This document shows, piece after piece, positions 1-10,688 of a stretch of 64,000 nt of DNA. The notes beneath the pieces were generated by a model. It did no database searches. It had not been told where the DNA came from and saw nothing but the letters and a program-made list of their open reading frames with translations. A program made the translations under genes and the position numbers. This stretch comes from Protea cynaroides (lineage: Eukaryota; Streptophyta; Magnoliopsida; Proteales; Proteaceae). The stretch covers positions 74,770,130 to 74,834,129 of the forward strand of contig CM053269.1 of the NCBI GenBank assembly GCA_028583415.1. Direction: 5' to 3'. Position 1 is the stretch's first letter, and every line of letters begins with the position of its first letter.

Positions 1-145
1 CAAAAAAAAAAAAAAAATCAGATATATTATACCAGGAAGGTAAAAAAAATAATAAAGTTCTAAATTCTTTAATAATCCCCATAAATAAAAAGAGAATTTC
101 TCTTTCAAAACTCTACATAATAACTACTCAAGTTGTTGCAATGTA

Positions 146-150
<5 letters not shown>

Positions 151-186
<36 letters not shown>
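151..186. repeat. (CT)n microsatellite
   Basis: An uninterrupted CT dinucleotide run of about 35 bp. Similar CT/GA tracts recur in this window near 10460-10490, 10610-10685, 41376-41412 and 63975-64000. Confidence 0.95.
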
Positions 187-188
<2 letters not shown>

Positions 189-206
189 CATATGGATTCT
201 TTTTTC

Positions 207-585
207 GAGCCTTGGACAAACATAAAACATCAATTAACTACTTGGGTGAAGAGAAAATTCTCACTGATTTATGATTGAACACTTCATAAATGTCATGTAT
301 TCCCATCAATTTAAGTTTAATTCTTCAATTTATGAGAATACATTGTCCTTTTTTTTTTCCGTCATACTATGTTATATCTGATCCGTTTAAAACCCATACC
401 ATTTATTCTAGTTTTTTTTTTTTTTCCATTCTCAAATTGTTCGACCTTTTTTTTTTTTTACCGTATTGTTATTGTTTTGCTCCGTTTAAAATTTGTTCCG
501 TCTGTTTTTTTTTTTTTTTTTTTTGGCTGTCGTTCTCATTTTAACTAACCATGGTTAGGATAGGTCTATTAGATGTTATGTTGTA
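207..585. repeat. T-rich dispersed repeat, copy 1
   Basis: This segment is closely similar to 28250-28618: both share the phrase beginning AAACATAAAACATCAATTAA, the same succession of long T-runs, and the closing GGTTAGGA..CTATTAGATG. A shorter third piece lies near 28990-29068. No coding potential is convincing; open frames here are products of the T-runs. The class is unknown. It could be a degenerate non-autonomous transposon or an organelle-derived spacer that has multiplied. Confidence 0.7.
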
Positions 586-2166
586 ATTTTAATGTTTTTA
601 ATTTATTAGATTCAAAATATTATTTTATTATTTTTTATGTGGTATTGAAAAGGTGTGTCTCTTCTTAATAGGCACAATTGCAAGAAGTGTTAAAGGGGTA
701 TATTTTTTTCTAATAGGGACCTAAATAACCAATAGATGTGACTATTGGTGATATGTCTAAATGGTCAATAGACATGTCTGTTTGTAAAGACATGATGTTT
801 GGATATATTCTTTGGAGACAACCATTGGTGGTGTCTTTTCTTCTCCTATAAATAGAGAGAAGGTTTAACTCATAACGATGATGATGTAACTTAGTTTTGA
901 CAATCCCATTAGAATTAATTTAACTTTTACCTATTGGGCATAGCCTTCTGAATCTTTGAGTAAACCATGAAAGTAAGTGCAACACTTTTTGGTTTTGAGG
1001 ATTGTTTTATCTTGGAAAACGATTCACATGGAACCCGATTTGCACCATAGGGGGCAATTACGATTTTAAGGAAAATAGTCTTGACTATGACTCAACCCTA
1101 CTATTCGTTTGCCACATGTGACACATCAATTTCATGGTGGTTTCGATGTATATTTTGGTGAGTAATGGATACTACTTACATGGAGTATCTGAATAAGTTA
1201 TTTTTCAATTATTTATATTTTTATCTCATCTTTATCTTAAAATTGAGATGAAATTTTAGTGCATATTTTTACAACAAATTCTTAAAATCGTAATGATTGA
1301 GGACATAGGAGCATTTTGCATACCCTCCGTCATAATTGGTGCAAATTCGTGCTGAGTTACTTGACACTGGTTCAATAGAATATTTGTCTTTGGTTACGTA
1401 CGTTCTGAGACAATTCAAAAGTAGTGGTATTGGTTGTATGCCATAAGGTCGGCCATGAGATCAGTTTTTCAAATTGTTCTGCAATCGAATTTTATTTGTG
1501 CTAACACTACTGGATATTCATACAAGTGCTTTGGTTTTCTACATCATTTTATTTTTGTAAACTCATGACCATTGAGCAACTGCTCTCTATTCATAAAAGT
1601 TGCATTGGTTTTTCTCTTAATTTTATTTGCAAAATCATGACAATTGAGCATAATATACGTATGGTTTATATATTGTTTTCATTTGCTATTATAAGTGACA
1701 ATTGTTGTTAAAGAAGGGTTAAGGAAACGAAATCCAATTAAACCCAGTGATAATTGTAAAGTGTTTTCAGACGTGTCTTTTGATAGATAACTTTGACTCA
1801 CCTCGATTGAGGATGAATGAGGTAAATTTACTTTGTCTTGTATTTATTTTGTTGGAAACCACAAAAAATCATATGGGGTTACCCATCTTACAAAACCTAC
1901 ACTATCATTGAAATTTAAGTTACATATTTTTAAAACTGTGGGTATGGATGATGTGTGCATGATGATGTGATCCTTTGAGATACCACAAAAGCATCCATTG
2001 GAGAAGACATGGATATCTCTGAGTTGACCTTGTTTGCATGACTTACGCTGTTGTGAATATATTGCTTTAGTCCATTGAAAATTATACATCGTTAATATCT
2101 TTTTGGAAGTTGGATTCCGTGTATATATGAAAAAGGAGTGAGCGTGGTGACATGTGTGATCATTTG
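586..2166. other. Intergenic, no gene seen; TATA-like motif
   Basis: No supported gene. A good TATA-like motif (CTATAAATAG) lies at about 845-855 on the plus strand, followed by ordinary AT-rich sequence without a long ORF. It may be the promoter of an old LTR, but I could not find paired LTR ends. The segment next to 2166 marks where the unit A kinase homology stops. Confidence 0.4.
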
Positions 2167-2473
2167 TTTGGACATTTTAATGGCTGCTATCTTCCCATCT
2201 GATAGCATCCCTTTGTAAACTGCTCCAAAACCACCATTACCAAGGATTCGACTTTCACTGAAGTTATCTGTTGCCTTTTCTAATTCTTCAATCACAAAGA
2301 GTTTGATCTTTTTAATGCCATAATCTTGAGAAGAGACTTGCTGCTTTAATAGCAAACCACCATTTTTCTTAAAAACTTTTTCTTTAGTCTGATTTTCTGT
2401 CTCTTGACAATTCCAGAATACAACCAGAGACTGATAATGGTCATAATTATCAAACCCATTGCTATTCCAATAC
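2167..2473 (-). pseudogene. Unit A: truncated WAK-type kinase exon
   Basis: This is the start of the exon that in unit B encodes the transmembrane segment and kinase. The acceptor (TTGCAG before GTATTGG) is conserved at 2473/2474. The translated part covers the juxtamembrane region and the first kinase subdomains, with the glycine loop (GNGGFGAVYKG) and the AAIK lysine. Homology to unit B stops abruptly at 2167, just after the lysine, so the catalytic loop and everything after it are missing. A one-base loss in an A-run near 2365-2375, relative to unit B, also shifts the frame. It cannot encode a kinase. The sequence from 2474 to 3069 aligns with the unit B intron and lacks the LINE piece present there. 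Confidence 0.85.
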
Positions 2474-3069
2474 CTGCAACATGAGTCCGAAAATTAAGTT
2501 GAGTACAACACATAAATGGAGCAGTAGAAAGTTGAAACTTTAAATTTTCTCATAATTGACTACACATGATCTAACCAGATGACTGACTTGGTTTTGATTC
2601 AACAATTAATATGCTAGTTGGCTGAAAGAAAAATAAAAGTTGTAAATTGAGAGATATAGTTAAGCCTAACTTGTGGACACACAAGGCATCAGAAGATTCT
2701 AACTAGTTCATATTTCTTTTTCCATGGAAGCATCTGGTTCATATTTCACAACAAAATCGGCATTTGATCATATATATTTCACTATAAAATGCCGATTGAT
2801 GCAAGTTAATTGGATACATTCAGGAAAGGTAGACAGGCAGGAGTTGAAAAACAACTGGATTGGAGTGGGAGGGGAAATATAGTAATTATATGTGTTTGTT
2901 CATTGGTGAGTATTAGAATGTAGAAGTGGAATATTTATAATGGTTTGGACTCTGAACTCAAATTCTCTCATTGAACAGGTAAGAAAGGTGTGTGTTCCTC
3001 TGATCAACATAGTCTTTTGATGCTTACAATTGATATATATGCAAGTTTTTAAAATTGAGGAATCCATAC

Positions 3070-3371
3070 CTATAATGACCATCAGAACTATAGGAGTTCT
3101 TGCTTTCCTTTTGCTGCATCCAGTGAGCAAGTATGGATTCCCTTGAAAACTTTGCAACTACAGCGATATCTTGGGCCATTATCAGAGTTAATGCGGTAAG
3201 TATTCTTGCCACAAGCATACCTTGCATGCCACTTACATTGCTAGCTTCTTCACATGTGCTATTCGCTATCACCCAATCCAGCACTACCAGAATACAGTAG
3301 TTAGTAGAATTGAGCACATCGGTAATATCGGAGAGGTAAAACTGATTATACTCAGTAAAATTGTTGTCTGT
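3070..3371 (-). pseudogene. Unit A: EGF-side part of WAK exon 1
   Basis: This is the 3' part of the WAK ectodomain exon: a segment with DVLNSTNY and the DWVIANSTCEEAS stretch, followed by EGF-like coding sequence. The donor AG|GTATGG is conserved at 3070/3069. Compared with unit B there is a one-base deletion in the codon after MQG, so the EGF cysteines leave the frame. The exon is cut at 3371 by the Ty1/copia element; its other half resumes at 9463. Together with 2167-2473, 9463-10007 and 12513-13097 it makes up the decayed unit A receptor. Confidence 0.85.
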
Positions 3372-4142
3372 TGTTAGAAAATTTAATTGTAGGATTGAAG
3401 ATGGAAACAAAAAGTAGTAGTGCGTAATTGCGTGCAGAAATCTCTCCACACTGTCCTTAAAGTGATTATTGCCCACCCTATAATACTGTAGGGATTTTGG
3501 CAATTTACCTCTAGGATTCAATTTGCACCCAAGGAATTGTAGACAGCACTCTTGAAATTCCTTTTGGAGAATTTCTCTTGAAGTTGAAGAGTTTTTTTTC
3601 TTGTTTATTATGGCTTTGTGCAGCATTCCTCTTAAATTGTTTTTCTTTCAGAACCTTTTATTATTAAACGTGACTGTTGGAAATTTATTTTAAATTTTAA
3701 CAGTCATAATTTGGAACATTTTCAAACGTGACGATTGAAAATTTATTTAAATTTTAACAGTCACAACTGTAAGTTACAATCCAACCGTCATATTTGTTTG
3801 TGTTATGAAAACGAACAAATCATATTCAAATTCAAAATTATTAACACATTTCAAGGGACCATGCAACCATTCCCTATAATTAAGGTTCCATTCAGTTCAT
3901 GTCAACTCAAGTAACCATGTAATCATTCCCTATAATTAAGGTTCCACTTAAACCAAGAAATTCATGCACACGTTGATAACAATAATCCCAAAGCATCTAA
4001 GAGTTTGAGTTACTGTATAACTCTATCACATGTAAAATAACTATTTTTTTTATTTATAAATACATATAAAATAATTATTATTTTCTACAAACTCTCAAAC
4101 TCTTTTAACGCACTTAACTTATTATCTATCAAAGTTCCAACA
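3372..4142 (-). repeat. 3' LTR of the copia element
   Basis: Begins TGTTAG and ends CCAACA on the plus strand. About 770 bp, aligning over its length with 8694-9462 and with the solo LTR at 30759-31629. Confidence 0.93.
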
Positions 4143-4156
4143 ATCCCCCACTTAGA
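4143..4156 (-). promoter_or_regulatory. Polypurine tract of the copia element
   Basis: Reading the minus strand, AAGTGGGGGAT lies directly before the TGTTGG start of the 3' LTR. This is the usual position and composition of a copia plus-strand primer and fixes the element's orientation. Confidence 0.8.
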
Positions 4157-4693
4157 TAATAATGTTATGTCCTTATAGTATAACGCATAACAGAAGATGT
4201 CTCTCGACTTGAATCTCTGTTTAGTGTAAATATTTCAAATTCTTAATGGAATAAATGGTGTCTTATGCGCTTGAACCGTTATCCTTTGTATTAAAACTGG
4301 AAATACCACACACATGACCTACCCCAACTTCTTTTTAGAAATTCTTTAAAAAAAATTTAGCACTTATATGGCCATGTGCTACATCCTAGATTTTCATAAA
4401 TATTTCTAAAAGTCAACCCTTGAACTTTTGCTAGGAGCGGCACCACTCCTTATGTTTATATAGGTGATGTTCATATTAAGCTTTAAATATATTGGTCATA
4501 TTCCATAGCTAAAGCTTCATTAAGAGTTTATAACTCATCCTTCAAAATTTATTAGTACTAGATACTTGAAATGAAAATATAAATAAAATATCCTAGTACT
4601 TTCACAGCCACTTATCAGTAACTTGTTTTTACCCATTGAACTTTTTTTTAGTGATAATACTAGACAAAAGTTGGATTTCTATTACTGGTGACT

Positions 4694-5757
4694 CTAGGAG
4701 AAGGGTCTTAAACCCATTCTAAATGAAGTTTTCCTTACTAAGTCCTTGGTAAGCCCTTTCGTAAACGGATCCGTCAAGTTGTACTTACTTGTTCTTACAT
4801 ATATGATTGTGATAATTCCTTCAAAAATTAATTGTTTGACATATTCATGTCTCAAGCTTTTATGTCTAAATTTTTCATTATATGTCTTGCTAAAAGCCCT
4901 AGACATAGTAGCTTCACTATCGCAGTGCAAAGAAATGGCTAGCATCGATTGTGGCCACAACTCTATTTTGAGCAATAAATTCCTTAGCCATTTTGCCTCT
5001 TTTCCTACAGTTGCTAGTGCAATAAACTCAGATTCCATAGTGGAATGAGTTATACACGTCTGTTTCTTAGAAGCCCATGAAATAGTTCCTCCACCAAGGG
5101 TAAATACCCAACCAGACGTAGACTTGTTATCATTAACACTTGTTATCCAACTAGCATCAGTATATCCTTTCAATACTGATAGATAATCCTCATAAGATAG
5201 TCCTATACTCAAAGTTCTTTTGAGATATCCAAAGACTCTGGAAATTGCTTTCCAATGATCAACACTAGAATTACCAATGTACCTTGATAGCTTGCAAACT
5301 GTAAAGGAAATATCTGGTCTAGTACAATGCATGGCATACATTAAGCTACCAATTACACTAGCATACTTAATTTGAGCAATTATTCTCCCAGAATTTTTCA
5401 TTAACTTGTGTGAACTTTCATAGGAGGTGCTTACCTCTTTAATTTTCAAATGTTGATCATTATTTAAAATTTTCTCAACGTAATGGGATTGACACAAAAC
5501 ATAACCCCCACTATTTTTCTTCACTTTAATTCCTAATATAGTATCTACCTCTCCTAGATCTTTCATCTTAAATTATGAGGACAAATATTTTTTTTTATTT
5601 CATTCATACCTTCAATGTTTGTCCCAAATATAAGCATATCATCAATATATAAGCATACAATGACACCATATTCTTTTGTAAATTTAGAATAAATACATTT
5701 ATCTACATCTTTATGCTTAAATCCATGAGACAATATGAAAGAATCAAATTTTTCATG
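4694..5757 (-). pseudogene. copia RT C-terminal half and RNase H
   Basis: The reverse transcriptase active-site motif YIDD is encoded at about 5638-5649. The connection (MKDLGEVDTILGI) and RNase H follow without interruption to the stop at 4694. RNase H acidic residues are visible in YTDASW, MESEF and HCDSEA, with the family C-terminus NLTDPFTKGL. In-frame stops separate it from the upstream RT part: a nonsense change at 5758 where the family has Trp (QAPKQ-stop-HEKF), and another about 25 bp before the MKDLGE segment. RNase H itself could be intact, but it is not translatable as part of a polyprotein. Confidence 0.85.
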
Positions 5758-6033
5758 TCATTGTTTTGGTGCTTGTTTCAGTCCATACAATGATTTAACT
5801 AATTTGCACACTTTCATTTCATTTTCAGGCAATATGAACCTTTTGGGTTGTTTCATATATACTTCTTCATCTAAATTACTATTCAAAAAAATCGTCTTAA
5901 CATCCATTTGATGCACAATCAGATTATGAATAGAAGCTAGAGCAAATAGTACTCTAATAGATGTTATCCTAGCCACTGGTGCATATGTGTCAAAATAGTC
6001 AATACCTTCCTTTTGCCTAAATCCTTTTGTCAC
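5758..6033 (-). pseudogene. copia reverse transcriptase, N-terminal part
   Basis: The conserved copia RT start is present: GFRQKEGIDYFDTYAPVAR, then HQMDVKTIFLN with the first catalytic aspartate, EEVYMKQP and LVKSLYGLKQAPKQ. The frame closes at a TGA where the family has Trp. Between 6034 and 6659 the linker is degenerate, with several stops. Confidence 0.88.
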
Positions 6034-6659
6034 TAATCTAGCTTTAAAAGTTTATATAGATCCATCAGTATTGTATTTTCTACGAAATACCCATTTACAA
6101 TCTATAGGCTTTGAACCAGGAGGTAAATCCACCAACACCCAAATATCATTAGATAATATTGAATCTATTTTGTCATTGATTACCTCTTTCTAGAATGCTA
6201 CAACTCTTGATGCCATCGCTTCTCTATAGGTTTTCAGGATCTTTTTCTATATTTACTAAAATAGGCATTTTATTAAGTACATATTTCCTATCGCCTTCAA
6301 CTAGGAAGACAATAGATTGCGAATCAATAAAATCTTAATCCAAGTTCTTTTCTTTTCTAGTCCTCTAACTCCTCCTAGGTTCACTAGGAGTATCAAGAGA
6401 TTTTCTTTTATTACTAGATAATAAATTTTGATCAATTTGTTCATGTGTTTGTGTAGTGGTATTAGAATCATTGGCAAATTTGTGTTCAATAAATTTAACA
6501 TCCTTTGATTCCACTATCACATTGGATTCTAAATCCAATAATCTTTATGCCTTCGAATGTTGAGCATATCTCATAAACACACTTTTTAGAGCTCTGGGTT
6601 CGTTTAGGATCCGTGACTATAAAAAGCTAGACAACCCTAAACTTTAAGATAATTTAGAT

Positions 6660-7253
6660 TTAGTTTTCTTTCTTTTCATAATTCATACTAAATTTCTTAG
6701 AAGGTATTCTATTATGCACATGACATGCAAGTAACAATGCTTCACCCCATAAATTATTAGGTAAGTTAGCATTTAAAATCATTGCATTCACCATATCAAT
6801 TAATGTTTTATTTTTTCTTTTAGCTAAACCATTTTGTTGTGGGGTATATGGTACATTCATTTTGTGTATAATGCCATTAGACTCACAAAAAAGAGAAAAA
6901 TCAGTAGCAAAGTATTCACCACCCCTATCACTTCTTAAGATTTTAATCTTCTTTTCTTCTCTATTTTCAACTTCAGATTTATAGCACATAAACATGTCAA
7001 AGGCTTGATCTTTAGTTTTCATTAAATACACATAAATATATCTAGAATGATCATAAATGAAAGTAATCAAATACCTATTTTCTCCTCTAGTTAAAATTCT
7101 ATTTAATTCACATATATCAAAATGAATAAGTTCTAATAATTCGAAAGATCTTTCAACTAAAGGAAAATGCTTCTTAGTCATTTTTGCTTGTATATAAATT
7201 TCACACTTTTCATTGCTAGTATCATTGTAAGAGATTAAACCATGTTTTGACAT
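6660..7253 (-). pseudogene. copia integrase, catalytic residues lost
   Basis: The pre-integrase and integrase core are recognisable. The first aspartate (HFDICEL) and second aspartate (RSDRGGEY) are present. In the third motif the family consensus has a catalytic Glu in the A-E-R-K-N position, but this copy reads GLAKRKN, so Lys replaces Glu. In the zinc-binding part, one Cys of the CxxC pair is Tyr (KCEIYIQAK). Both changes should abolish integration, even apart from the broken reading frame. Confidence 0.85.
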
Positions 7254-7342
7254 ATATTTAATAAATCCAAAATTAACATGTGCTAATCTGCCATGCTATA
7301 AACGAAAAGAAGAAGAGCCAATAATATAAGCAGAAGTATCAT

Positions 7343-7765
7343 TCATTTTATTAATAATACTGAGTTTGAACATGCCATCACAAGAGTACCCTTTGCCAAG
7401 AAAGACACCATTCTTAGAAATACAACTTTGTCGGATTCTAAAACAGCCGTAATTCCCTTCTTACACAATAGATTTGAGGATACAAGATTTTTTCTAATCT
7501 CAGGAACAAACAGAACATTGACTAGTACTAACTTCTTTTTTGAAGTAAATGATATTTCAATAGTGCCTTTGTAAAGAACCTTTGTGGTGTCATTATTTTT
7601 CATCATCACTTCATATCCTTCAATGACCTTCTCAAAGGTCTTGAATTGAGACTTGTCATTACACACATGGACAGTAGCATTTGAGTCATACCACCAATCA
7701 AAGGTCTTTGTTGCAGCAGTCATGTTCAATTCTGTGATCATGCCAATATGTAAGTCAGGAATCAT
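7343..7765 (-). pseudogene. copia protease and pre-integrase part
   Basis: Encodes the aspartic protease region of the copia polyprotein, recognised by WWYDS-x-ATVHVC. The family active site is D-S/T-G-A. Here the glycine is asparagine (DSNA), at about 7665-7700, so the active-site turn is altered. The downstream segment (KVLYKGTIEI, LVNVLFVPEIRKNLVS) is typical of the same region. Confidence 0.82.
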
Positions 7766-7829
7766 TGCAACAAGTGTGTTTTCTTACTCGAGTAAATTTA
7801 TGACATTGACATTCTACATCTTTTGTTTC

Positions 7830-8641
7830 TTCTTGTATTGGCAATCACGTTTGAAATGACCTTTTTTCCCGCAATGATAACAAGATTTATTGGTCTTGAT
7901 TTTCGTTGCATTGGAGCTAGAAAATTCCTGAAGTCTTCTTTTCTTTCCTCCAAAACTGTTCTCTCCAGAATATTTCTTTCATCCTGAATTTGGCTTCTTT
8001 TCATCTACATAATTCACTTTGAAAATAATTTTAACATTCCTTTTCTGCAAATTTCGAGTATCCTCCTCGATCCTAAGATGTTTTTCAAACTGTTCCAAAG
8101 AAAAATCTTCGGTGGTATGAAGCATCTTTTTTCTGGAATCATTCCAACTAGGGGGTAATTTTGTAATTATAGCCCCTATTTGCAGTGATTCAGAAATTTG
8201 AACTTTAAACTCTTCCAATTTTGATACCATGATAGACAAGTCATGCACTTGATCCATAACAGATAAATTATCAATCATTTTAAATTCAAAAAATTTTATA
8301 ATGAGAAACTTATCTATCCCTTGTTTTTCAACATTGTATTTGAATTCCAACGTCTTTCAGGTTTCTTTCGGAGACTGAACATTGGTGAAGAGATCATATA
8401 ATCGATCTAATAATGTGTTGAGAATGAGGTCTCTGCACAATACTTCATCATCAACACATTTCTTTCGTTCAGCCTTTAGTTGATTAGAATCATCATCCTT
8501 TGGTTCTGGGAGGTCCTTCATATTTGGATCTAGCACGTAAGCAATCTTGAGTGCAGTAAGCATAAACATTAATTTGTCTTTCCATTGACTGAAGTTAGTT
8601 CCATCAAAACGATCGAGTTTCACCATATTCTGATCCATCAC
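7830..8641 (-). pseudogene. copia gag with CCHC zinc knuckle
   Basis: Gag starts with MMDQNMVKLDRFDGTNFSQW, a common opening of plant copia gag. It is interrupted by one in-frame stop near 8351-8356, and the two halves share a frame. A frameshift near 8000 leads into the nucleic-acid-binding knuckle C-x2-C-x4-H-x4-C (CYHCGKKGHFKRDC) encoded at 7841-7882. All four metal ligands of the knuckle are intact. Confidence 0.88.
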
Positions 8642-8693
8642 TTGAAACGAACTTTTTTGCCCTTGCTTCCATCTTGAATAATCACCTTAAGAT

Positions 8694-9462
8694 TGTTAGA
8701 AAATTTAATTGTAGAATTGAAGATGAAAACAAAAAATAGTAGTGTTTAATTGCATGCAGAAATATCTCAACACTATCTTTAAGGTGATTATTGTCCACCC
8801 TATAATGTAGCAGAGATTTTGGCAATTCACCTTTAGGATTCAATTTGCACCCAACGAATTATAGACAGCACTTCTGAAATTCCTTCTGGAGAATATATCT
8901 TGAAGTTGAAGAGTTTTTTTCTTGTTTATTATGGCTTTGTGCAGTATTCCTCCTAAATTGTTTTTCTTTCTGAACCTTTTATTATTAAACGTGACTGTTG
9001 GAGATTTATTTTAAATTTTAACAGTCATAATTTGGAACATTTTCAAATGTGATGATTGAAAATTTATTTAAATTTTAACAGTCACAACTGTTAGTTACAA
9101 TTCAACTGTCATTTTTGTTTGTGTTAAGAAAAAGAACGAATCATATTCAAATTCAAAATTATTAACACATTTCAAGGGATCATGCTACCGTTCTTTATAA
9201 TCAAGGTTCTATTCGGTTCATGCCAACAGTAACCATGTAATCGTTCCCTATAATTAAGGTTCCACTTAAACCAAGAAATTCATGCACACGTAGACAGCAA
9301 TGATCCCAAAGCATCCAAGAATTTGAGTTATTTTATAACTCTATCACATGTAAAATAACTATTTTTTCTAATTTATAAATATAAATAAAATAATAATTAT
9401 TTTCTACAAACTCTCAAACTCTTTTAACGCACTTAACTTATTATCTATCAAGAGTTCCAACA
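8694..9462 (-). repeat. 5' LTR of the copia element
   Basis: Pairs with 3372-4142 with the same TG...CA ends. It is the upstream LTR because gag lies next to it on the minus strand. Confidence 0.93.
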
Positions 9463-10007
9463 TCTGCTAGAAAGGCTATGCCGCAGGAATCGGATGCTCC
9501 AGCCACTCCCAACTTATAGACACTTATATCAAACAACTGAACATTGCTTGAACAGATGTTGTGTAGCAGTCATCACCTGAACAAGAAGAAATGCTAGAGT
9601 TCATGGTAGGCAAGGTATTGGTGGCACAAATTGAAATACACCCATTTGCATTTTTTCTACCGTTGATGCGAGTGAACTGGGCACTAATATCACATCCGAT
9701 GGCAGTGAAATTGTTGTGGATGGCCGAAAAAGTGAAGGGGAAATCTATGCTTTCTGAGAACTCTGTGTTACTACTATGGCGATAGGTTGAAGCCACCAAA
9801 ATATGGACCACACGCACTGAAAAATCCGGTAAGAATTCCAACACTTCTACATCTGGGTATTGCAGGAAGGGAACCGAAGGGATAGAATTAGATTCACTAC
9901 ATAAGATCTTGAACCTTTTGTCAAAGTAACAGCCGTTCCCAATGCCAAATGGGTAGAGGATGCTTATATTTCCACATATCTCCTTGCAACCTCCCTTTGC
10001 CATTGGT
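9463..10007 (-). pseudogene. Unit A: GUB_WAK part of exon 1
   Basis: Encodes the N-terminal cysteine-rich GUB_WAK domain: MAKGGCKEICGNIS, YPFGIGNGCYF, then FPFTFS and IGCDISAQFTRING. It is homologous to unit B 24858-24306. A one-base deletion near 9550 relative to unit B removes the frame before the copia insertion at 9462. The 5' side is cut at 10007/10008 by the hAT-like element, which separates it from the LysM part. Confidence 0.88.
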
Positions 10008-10455
10008 ATGGGTGAAAGTTTTGCCCTGACGGCGTGAGCCCGCCCAAAACCTCCCTGAACCCGGTCAGGGTTTAACCCGGCCCATACCTTGTCAGGGTTT
10101 AACCCGGTCCATACCTGGACAGGGCCCAATCAGGGTACAGGGTGATTTTTACCCTGTCAGGGTAAGGGCGGGTTAGGGTTAAGGCCTCGGGTAGAGCCCA
10201 GCCCGACCCTGACTTATAGATATATCAGATTCTAAGTTTCTAAACCTAATCCTTATCTCCATTCATCTCTCACTCTCTCTTTCTCCTACTACAGCCGATG
10301 GCATTCGTCTCTCACTCTCTCTTTCTCCTACCGCAGCCTACGGCACTGTCCGGAGCCACCATATCAACGTCTCAGACTCTCAGCCCCATCGAATCTTCTT
10401 CTTCCTCTTCGTCAATGGCCTGATTTTAGGTGTTTCTTCTTCTTCTTCTTCTTCT

Positions 10456-10497
<42 letters not shown>

Positions 10498-10606
10498 GAA
10501 TCTTTGTTAAGTTTGATTTCAGCCCCATCGAGTCTTCTTCTTCCTCTTCGTCGATAGCCTGATTTTAGGTATTTCTTCTTATTCTTCTTCTTCTTCTTCT
10601 TCTTCT

Positions 10607-10688
<82 letters not shown>

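Larger units (their letters stand above)
3372..9462 (-). mobile_element. Full-length degenerate Ty1/copia retrotransposon
   Basis: An LTR element of 6.1 kb transcribed on the minus strand. Both LTRs run TGTTAG...CCAACA (3372-4142 and 8694-9462). Flanks TCTGT (3367-3371) and TCTGC (9463-9467) fit a 5-bp target duplication with one later change. The internal order gag, protease, integrase, RT, RNase H is typical of Ty1/copia. A polypurine tract (AAGTGGGGGAT) abuts the 3' LTR. I could not recognise a standard primer binding site next to 8694. The polyprotein is broken by several stops and shifts and has lost key catalytic residues, so it is inactive. The LTRs differ at many positions, so it is not recent. 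The same insertion exists in unit C as a solo LTR. Confidence 0.95.

Noticed and set aside
3024..3626. A single 200-codon WAK-type protein
   Set aside because: The frame runs through copia LTR sequence into a frame-shifted WAK exon, so it is a chance fusion.
3372..9462. An active copia element
   Set aside because: Several stops, altered protease and integrase active sites, and diverged LTRs.
9970..10129. An N-terminal extension of the unit A GUB_WAK protein (Trp/Gly/Asn-Pro repeats)
   Set aside because: It is the hAT-like element's subterminal repeat read in frame.
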